Source: Calditrichota bacterium | GTDB lineage: Bacteria > Electryoneota > RPQS01 | DNA: 64,000 nucleotides | Direction: 5' to 3' | NCBI GenBank assembly: GCA_020637445.1 | Contig: JACJVZ010000002.1 | Coordinates: 62,001-126,000 of the forward strand | In this document: one piece after another, positions 59,027 to 64,000 of the stretch | Numbering within the stretch: position 1 is the first letter of the stretch | Layout of the letters: each line of letters starts with the position of its first letter | Notes under the pieces: model-generated | The model's database searches: none | The model's input: only the letters and a program-made list of their open reading frames with translations | Told to the model about the DNA's origin: nothing | Translations under genes and position numbers: made by a program

Positions 59027-59614
59027 CTACTGCTTGCGCGTATAGGTGATTTCCATCATTTTGTATTCTTTTGGAGTCCCTACATCGTGCCAGCTTTCCA
59101 AAATATGCTTGTCGTCGTCTACCCAGCGATACACAAACTTCACAGGCTGATCCTTTTCTCCGATCATGGGATCATCCATTGTGGTGTTGTAGGTAATGGT
59201 CTTGCCGTCGTCATCGCTGGTGCCTTCCATGTACATCATCGAGGTCGCCATGTTGTCGGTCCACGTTGACCAGTACTTCTTTCTGAAGTTGTCATAGCCC
59301 GTCATGCCGTGGCCTTCGAACGGCATGCCCATCATTTCGCTGTGACTTATTTCGTTGATGACTCTGCCGCCGTTGATTACTTCGCACGTTTGCATGCCGT
59401 TGCTAACCATCGGATCGGCGCCGGGCTCCAGCCAGAATTTGATCTCGGTGTTCCACTCACCCGCGGTTTTCGCGAGCAGTTCATGCTGCGGACCGGGTGA
59501 AGAAATTTCCATCCACTTCTTCATCATCTCATCTTCGGACATGCCGTTGTCCTGCGCGTACAACGGGGTCAGCGCAAGCAATGCAGCGGCAATAAAGATC
59601 AGGAGTTTTTTCAT
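59027..59614 (-). CDS. Secreted DUF1579 family protein
   Basis: ATG 59614 is preceded by AAGGGA and followed by a signal peptide (about 1-20, cleavage near YAQ). The 195-residue protein shows the DUF1579 blocks KKWMEISSPGPQHELLAKTAG, VINGGRVINE, GMPFEGHGMTGYDNFRKKYW, DDPMIGEKDQPVKFVYRW and MMEITYTRKQ. It follows the next paralogue by 19 bases and probably shares its promoter. Confidence 0.87.
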   Translation of the reverse strand: MKKLLIFIAAALLALTPLYAQDNGMSEDEMMKKWMEISSPGPQHELLAKTAGEWNTEIKFWLEPGADPMVSNGMQTCEVINGGRVINEISHSEMMGMPFEGHGMTGYDNFRKKYWSTWTDNMATSMMYMEGTSDDDGKTITYNTTMDDPMIGEKDQPVKFVYRWVDDDKHILESWHDVGTPKEYKMMEITYTRKQ

Positions 59615-59633
59615 CTTGTTTTTCCCTTGCGAT

Positions 59634-60224
59634 CTATTTCTTGCGTGTGTAGGAAATTTCCATTGACTTGTACTCTTGCGGAGTCTTGGCGTTGTCCCAG
59701 CTTTCGAAGATGAAGTGGTCGTCATCTATACGCTTCATGATTTGCTTGATGGTTTTGTCCATGACATGACTGGCAGGATCATCCATGGTGCCGAAGAAAG
59801 TGACTGTTTTGCCGTCATCACTGGAAGTGCCTTCGGAGTACATTAGTGCGGTGCTCATGTCATCGATCCAAGTTCCCCACCACACCTTGGCAAAGTTTGA
59901 GTATCCTGTCATGCTCTGGCCGTGGAAGGGCATGCCCATGAAATCGCCGGTGAAGTGACCGACTTGGATGCGGCCACCGAAGATCATCTCGATCGTTTCG
60001 GTGCCTTTCGATTCCATAGGCGGCTGCGACGGATCCATCCACATTTTGACTACGCAGTCCCATTCGCCGACGTGCTTGGCCAATTCTGCATGCTGCGGCC
60101 CGGGCGTACCGGCATCCATCCAAGCCTTCATCGCGGCTTGTCCTTCCATGTCTCCGTCTTGCGCAAAGGCGACATTAAAGAGGGCCACAAGTGCGGCCAA
60201 AACAATGAGATTGAGTTTCTTCAT
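59634..60224 (-). CDS. Secreted DUF1579 family protein
   Basis: A 196-residue protein with GAGGGA before the ATG and a signal peptide (about 1-21, cleavage near AFAQ). The mature part has KAWMDAGTPGPQHAELAKHVG, EMIFGGRIQVGHF, GMPFHGQSMTGYSNFAKVWW and SMEISYTRKK. It is the first gene of the DUF1579 cluster and has a strong promoter with an inverted repeat in the spacer. Confidence 0.87.
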   Translation of the reverse strand: MKKLNLIVLAALVALFNVAFAQDGDMEGQAAMKAWMDAGTPGPQHAELAKHVGEWDCVVKMWMDPSQPPMESKGTETIEMIFGGRIQVGHFTGDFMGMPFHGQSMTGYSNFAKVWWGTWIDDMSTALMYSEGTSSDDGKTVTFFGTMDDPASHVMDKTIKQIMKRIDDDHFIFESWDNAKTPQEYKSMEISYTRKK

Positions 60225-60263
60225 TTTTCCCTCAGTTCAGGTGATTTTTGGTGAATTTTGGGA

Positions 60264-60292
60264 AATATAACATTTGTTCAAATGAGAGTCAA
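60264..60292 (-). promoter_or_regulatory. Promoter of the DUF1579 cluster with palindromic spacer
   Basis: On the minus strand TTGACT (60292-60287), 17-base spacer, TATATT (60269-60264). The spacer contains the inverted repeat CATTTG-AA-CAAATG (60271-60284), a possible operator. Confidence 0.65.
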
Positions 60293-60460
60293 GGCGGACT
60301 TGAATGGTTAGAAAATATTATATGTTAGGAGAATGTTGCCGGAGGCGACGGTTGATGGTCTTGCGCGTGCGAACAAATTTCAGTTCAGTCGTGTTAAACG
60401 CTTGACGAACTCGGTTGTCCAACCAGTGTTACCACTCACACCCTTCAGCTTTTCCCACCG

Positions 60461-61279
60461 ATGAATCACCAAATTTCAACTCGTACACGCGGTGCGCTGT
60501 TTGCCGCTCTGCTTGGTTTTGCTTTAATGATCGTTAGCTGCAACTCAGAGCCAATTCAGTCCGAATGGCATGACAAGGCTATGGACTTGAACGGGAAGCC
60601 GGATCTCTCGGAATTCAAGGGGCTGCGCATCAAGGACGTGCAGGCGCGGTTCGTGATTGCGAATGACGCGGACGAAATTTTGCTTGCGGTGCAGACGGGG
60701 AACGAAGCGGTACGGCGGCAGATTGAAATGGGAGGTGTGACGCTGTGGCTGACGAATCCGAAAAATAAAAAGGAATCGGTGGGTGTGCGCTATCCGGCGC
60801 GGCTGGGGCCGAAGGATCAACGGAGAGAGTTTGCGCCGGAGGAATTTTCACCGGATCGGACGAAGGTGAAATTTGATCGTCCGTCGGCGAATGTGGAAGT
60901 GCTCGCGAAGAAATCTGCGAGCAGGATGTTGTCGGAAGCTGATGCGAAGGATGCGGGGATTTTTGCCGAGTCGAAATATGAAACGGCGACTTCGGCTTAC
61001 ACGCTGGCGATCAATTTTGCGGCGGCGGCGCCGTGGTTAGCGGCGGGAGATGAAGTGGAGCTGCGAGTGGAAGTGCCGAAAATGAAAATGAAACGGCCTG
61101 ACGGGGAGTTTGGTGAAGGGCAGCGTCGCGGTCCGCCGATGGGGGGTGATGATTTCGGCGGTGGTGGTGGTGGTATGCGCGGCGGAAAGCGTGGTGGGTC
61201 GCCGAGTGGTATAGCGAATCGCTCAGCGGGGAAGGCGATTAAGATTGTGCAGAGGGTGGTGCTGGCTGCGGGGGGATGA
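60461..61279 (+). CDS. Lipoprotein of unknown function with Gly-rich tail
   Basis: A 272-residue protein with a lipoprotein signal (lipobox IVSC, Cys about 27). The first 190 mature residues form a beta-rich domain beginning SEWHDKAMDLNGKPDLSEF and ARFVIANDADEILLAVQTG, resembling periplasmic domains that follow a short Trp-His motif in FCB lipoproteins. The C-terminal 60 residues are Gly/Arg/Pro-rich (GGDDFGGGGGGMRGGKRGG), probably disordered. Function unknown. Confidence 0.75.
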   Translation: MNHQISTRTRGALFAALLGFALMIVSCNSEPIQSEWHDKAMDLNGKPDLSEFKGLRIKDVQARFVIANDADEILLAVQTGNEAVRRQIEMGGVTLWLTNPKNKKESVGVRYPARLGPKDQRREFAPEEFSPDRTKVKFDRPSANVEVLAKKSASRMLSEADAKDAGIFAESKYETATSAYTLAINFAAAAPWLAAGDEVELRVEVPKMKMKRPDGEFGEGQRRGPPMGGDDFGGGGGGMRGGKRGGSPSGIANRSAGKAIKIVQRVVLAAGG

Positions 61280-61300
61280 TTTGGGGATGGGGAAGAAATG

Positions 61301-61338
61301 AAAGCGGCGCAGGATTTCTCCTGCGCCGCTTTTGTTTT
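61301..61338 (+). terminator. Terminator of the lipoprotein gene
   Basis: Fourteen-base perfect arms AAAGCGGCGCAGGA (61301-61314) and TCCTGCGCCGCTTT (61319-61332), loop TTTC, then TGTTTTT. Confidence 0.9.
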
Positions 61339-61341
61339 TCG

Positions 61342-61388
61342 GATTCCGGCAGGGAACCGCGCTGACGCGCTTAATCCCTGCTCGGCGA
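61342..61388. repeat. Hairpin repeat R3, copy 1
   Basis: GATTCCG, then nested arms GCAGGG/CCCTGC and GCGC/GCGC, then CTCGGCGA. The copy at 63149 has GCGGGG/CCCCGC and GTGC/GCAC: both stems changed on both sides. Confidence 0.75.
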
Positions 61389-61395
61389 ACCTTGC

Positions 61396-61458
61396 GGGCG
61401 GATTGCCATCCGCCCCTACAACGTCTGCCATTGCGGGTCTGGAGACCCACAACGGCGA
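61396..61458. repeat. R1 and R2 repeats in tandem
   Basis: R1 (61396-61419) is followed after seven bases by R2 (61427-61458), which ends eight bases from the groEL stop codon. Confidence 0.75.
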
Positions 61459-61466
61459 CTACTTTT

Positions 61467-63110
<1,644 letters not shown>

Positions 63111-63148
63111 GTTTTATTGTTCCTTTGGAAATGATTTTGTGTGTTTCA

Positions 63149-63195
63149 GATTCCGGCGGGGAACCGTGCTGACGCACTTAATCCCCGCTCGGCGA
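63149..63195. repeat. Hairpin repeat R3, copy 2
   Basis: GATTCCG, nested arms GCGGGG/CCCCGC and GTGC/GCAC, then CTCGGCGA, in the groES-groEL gap. A reversed copy is at 51954-51995. Confidence 0.75.
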
Positions 63196-63277
63196 GTTAC
63201 TTGAGAAGTAACCAGCGTTGTGCTGTCGCGTTCTAACTCATCATGAGAATTTTGAGCGCATGCGAAGCGCAACTGCG

Positions 63278-63292
63278 GTGCTTAACAAGCAC
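63278..63292. repeat. GTGCTT/AAGCAC hairpin abutting the groES stop
   Basis: GTGCTT-AAC-AAGCAC ends at the base next to the groES stop codon (63293-63295). Confidence 0.65.
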
Positions 63293-63592
63293 CTACTTAA
63301 CAACAACAGCGAGGATATCGCTGCGGCTGATGAGCATGTATTCCTTGTCATCGAGCTTGACTTCGGTGCCGCCGTAGCGCGCGTACACGATGGTGTCGCC
63401 AACTTTGAGCATCTCGGACATTTTCTTTTGCTTGCGATCGGCGATTTCAACGTCATCGCCCATGGCCACGATCTCGCCCATTTGCGGACGGTCCTTCGAC
63501 GCGGTATCCGGAATGATAATCCCACCAACGGTTTTCTCTTCCTTCTCGAGCGGGTGAATCAGGACGCGCTCATCAATCGGCTTGATTTTCAT
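63293..63592 (-). CDS. groES: 10 kDa co-chaperonin GroES
   Basis: A 99-residue co-chaperonin with the family's N-terminal IKPIDERVLIHPL, the mobile loop KTVGGIIIPDTASKDRPQMG and the C-terminal block VGDTIVYARYGGTEVKLDDK then EYMLISRSDILAVV. It caps the GroEL ring. It is the first gene of groES-groEL and is controlled by a CIRCE element. Confidence 0.98.
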   Translation of the reverse strand: MKIKPIDERVLIHPLEKEEKTVGGIIIPDTASKDRPQMGEIVAMGDDVEIADRKQKKMSEMLKVGDTIVYARYGGTEVKLDDKEYMLISRSDILAVVVK

Positions 63593-63648
63593 GGTTTTAG
63601 GACTCCCTAAAGAGGTTATGGTTTGGAAAGTTGTGTGTTATTAAGCTG

Positions 63649-63675
63649 TTAGCACTCTTTCGTGGTGACTGCTAA
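63649..63675. promoter_or_regulatory. CIRCE operator (HrcA binding site) of groES-groEL
   Basis: TTAGCACTC (63649-63657), nine-base spacer, GACTGCTAA (63667-63675). The second arm differs from the consensus GAGTGCTAA at one base. It lies just downstream of the promoter, the usual place for HrcA repression. Confidence 0.92.
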
Positions 63676-63685
63676 CAGAACTGGC

Positions 63686-63714
63686 AATATACGCTCAAAG
63701 TTCCCGGGAAGCAA
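63686..63714 (-). promoter_or_regulatory. Housekeeping-type promoter of groES-groEL
   Basis: On the minus strand TTGCTT (63714-63709), 17-base spacer, TATATT (63691-63686); transcription would begin beside the CIRCE element. Confidence 0.7.
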
Positions 63715-63737
63715 ACTCTTGGGTTATGTGTTAGTCA

Positions 63738-63772
63738 AGAAAAAACAAACCCCTGATGGGTGGTCAGGGGTT
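63738..63772 (-). terminator. Minus-strand terminator without an upstream gene
   Basis: AACCCCTGA (63748-63756) and TCAGGGGTT (63764-63772) arms with a seven-base loop; on the minus strand TGTTTTTT follows. No minus-strand gene precedes it inside the window. Confidence 0.65.
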
Positions 63773-63810
63773 GGGGGGAGGAGAGGCGGAGGCGGGGTGG
63801 GTAATTGCTG

Positions 63811-63839
63811 TTGACTTTTCACGTTTTTGATCTTATATT
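63811..63839 (+). promoter_or_regulatory. Promoter of the gene at the right edge
   Basis: TTGACT (63811-63816), 17-base spacer, TATATT (63834-63839). Predicted leader about 88 bases. Confidence 0.7.
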
Positions 63840-63844
63840 CAATT

Positions 63845-63933
63845 GTTGCCGCTTGGAGCGGCGCAACTCTGCAACAATACTTGGCCGATTGCAGAGTAAA
63901 TAATTAGGCCAAGAAATCTCATAGGAGGCCAAC
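63845..63933 (+). promoter_or_regulatory. Structured 5' leader, possible translational switch
   Basis: After a GTTGC..GCAAC stem-loop (63845-63867), ACTCTGCAA (63866-63874) pairs with TTGCAGAGT (63889-63897). The enclosed CTTGGCC (63880-63886) can pair with GGCCAAG (63907-63913), forming a pseudoknot, or its TTGGCC part with GGCCAA at 63927-63932, which overlaps the ribosome site. Confidence 0.45.
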
Positions 63934-64000
63934 ATGGCCATTTTTCGAATACCTGCTCTTGCAGGCTTAGTTCGTCATCTCGACGATCCCACCGATCCTG
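63934..64000 (+). CDS. Start of an unidentified gene, 3' partial
   Basis: ATG 63934 follows an excellent AGGAGG ribosome site and a predicted promoter. Only 22 residues are visible (MAIFRIPALAG, then LVRHLDDPTDP), too few to assign a family; no signal peptide is obvious. The long structured leader suggests regulated expression. Confidence 0.7.
   Translation, partial: MAIFRIPALAGLVRHLDDPTDP

Overview
The window looks like chromosomal DNA of an uncultivated Gram-negative bacterium of the FCB superphylum (the Zixibacteria/KSB1/Marinimicrobia kind of lineage). This is inferred mainly from five large secreted proteins that end in a type-A, type IX secretion-like C-terminal sorting domain (a YPNPFN-type motif, a second beta-rich stretch with G-[VIM]-Y-[FLI]-[VA]-R, and a final hydrophobic-Lys end). 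OmpA, lipoprotein and c-type cytochrome genes support a diderm cell. No rRNA, tRNA, CRISPR array, phage or insertion sequence with a transposase was recognised. No species can be named.

Layout. 1-5.5 kb: 3' part of a giant glycosyltransferase/methyltransferase fusion. 5.6-10.4 kb: methylglyoxal synthase, an OmpA-like porin with calcium-binding repeats, a Cys-rich secreted protein. 10.5-14.0 kb (minus): an octaheme hydroxylamine-oxidoreductase-like cytochrome with a DUF438/hemerythrin/PAS protein and an XRE-cupin regulator, which reads as a nitrogen-oxide or nitrosative-stress module. 14.2-19.2 kb: beta-CASP nuclease, then an overlapping operon sixA, two thymidylate-kinase-like genes, ppx/gppA. 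19.3-28.6 kb (minus): 1738-residue secreted protein, vanadium haloperoxidase-like lipoprotein, dCMP deaminase, membrane glycosyltransferase, small unknowns. 29-39 kb: mutY, secreted GyrI-like protein, GlcNAc-kinase-like protein, fibronectin lipoprotein, DUF3467, polA, small membrane proteins. 39.6-43.6 kb: Lys/Ala histone-H1-like protein, unknown 550-residue protein, MFS exporter, DarT-like ADP-ribosyltransferase. 43.6-50 kb (minus): secreted beta-helix protein, K+ channel/AlkA/Ogt operon, HtrA protease. 50-58 kb: three more secreted sorting-domain proteins and an MFS transporter. 58.4-61.3 kb: three DUF1579 paralogues and a lipoprotein. 61.5-63.7 kb (minus): groES-groEL under a CIRCE operator. 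The last 67 bases begin a new gene with a structured leader.

Two general patterns emerge. First, many genes carry a housekeeping-type promoter of the form TTGnnn-N17-TATATT (or a close variant), and several promoters lie inside the terminator of the neighbouring gene. Second, short hairpin repeats of several families recur between genes, often directly against stop codons. Their arms differ between copies by compensating changes, so the fold rather than the sequence appears to be kept. This repeat system, the regulated HAO/DUF438 module, the duplicated thymidylate-kinase pair with an altered P-loop, and the possible RNA switch at the right edge are the parts most worth a second look. All functional calls are from reading translated motifs by eye; no database search was run.
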